5,523 nt of DNA from Marinospirillum sp. (lineage in GTDB: Bacteria; Pseudomonadota; Gammaproteobacteria; Pseudomonadales; Halomonadaceae): NCBI GenBank assembly GCA_007119985.1, contig SKOQ01000126.1, positions 1 to 5,523 on the forward strand. The letters run 5' to 3'. Shown here piece after piece: positions 5,460 to 5,523 of the stretch. A model generated the notes under the pieces. The model saw only the letters and a list, made by a program, of their open reading frames with translations. It had not been told where the DNA came from and ran no database searches. Each line of letters starts with the position of its first letter. Within the stretch, counting starts at the first letter, position 1. The translations under genes were made by a program, and so were the position numbers.

Positions 5460-5523
5460 AAGGAAGCAAGGAAGCAAGGAAGCAAGGAAGCAAGGAAGCA
5501 AGGAAGCAAGGAAGCAAGGAAGC
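5460..5523. repeat. Perfect octanucleotide tandem repeat (AAGGAAGC)x8
   Basis: Eight exact copies of AAGGAAGC fill the last 64 bases with no mismatch and continue to the window edge, so the true length is unknown. The array starts at the base after the TAA of the phosphoribulokinase gene. The + strand is seven-eighths purine. Neither strand has a stop codon in any frame: + reads KEARKQGS and - reads the hydrophobic ASLLPCFL over and over. A unit of eight changes the reading frame with each gain or loss of a copy. Perfection of the copies suggests recent or ongoing slippage. It may be a variable-number repeat, and may coincide with an assembly break. Confidence 0.97.

Noticed and set aside
5318..5509. 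Minus-strand open frame of 63 codons across the repeat into prkB
   Set aside because: It exists because the octamer has no stop in any frame, and its left part is antisense to a well-conserved kinase. It has no own start signal.

Overview
The window reads as ordinary chromosomal DNA of a gammaproteobacterium, probably a marine or brackish type near Oceanospirillales/Pseudomonadales. This rests on a PurD very close to the enterobacterial enzyme, a PhaR/phasin pair typical of polyhydroxyalkanoate (PHA) accumulating proteobacteria, and a proteobacterial (class I) phosphoribulokinase. Base composition looks moderate and even. I see no mobile element, phage gene, tRNA, rRNA or CRISPR array.

Layout, left to right. 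(1) 1-684 (+): the 3' end of a gene for a probably exported protein with a secretin-N-like domain. A bidirectional terminator (735-767) separates it from (2) a convergent 124-residue unknown gene (798-1172, -). (3) Divergent from that is phaR (1313-1819, +), which starts with TTG. (4) Tail to tail with phaR is a phasin gene (1932-2306, -) with its own terminator. It has a strong sigma70 promoter and two TGC-rich inverted repeats that look like PhaR operators. (5) After about 300 bp of non-coding DNA, which includes an intrinsic-terminator-like hairpin, comes a stand-alone purD (2726-4018, +) with its own terminator. (6) A two-gene unit follows: a hotdog thioesterase-like gene (4159-4584) and, 2 nt later, a phosphoribulokinase gene (4587-5459). 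(7) Directly after the kinase stop codon the sequence becomes a perfect 8-bp tandem repeat (AAGGAAGC, eight copies) that runs off the window edge.

How the genes fit together. PhaR and the phasin form a classic PHA-granule control module: free PhaR represses the phasin gene, and nascent granules titrate PhaR away. purD supplies glycinamide ribonucleotide for purine synthesis. The thioesterase/PRK pair is probably co-transcribed, but its physiological purpose is unclear because no other Calvin-cycle gene is visible.

I found no convincing undescribed multi-gene system. The points most worth a second look are the octanucleotide repeat abutting the kinase gene, the operator-like repeats in the phasin promoter, the terminator-like hairpin in the purD leader, and the unidentified 124-residue gene.
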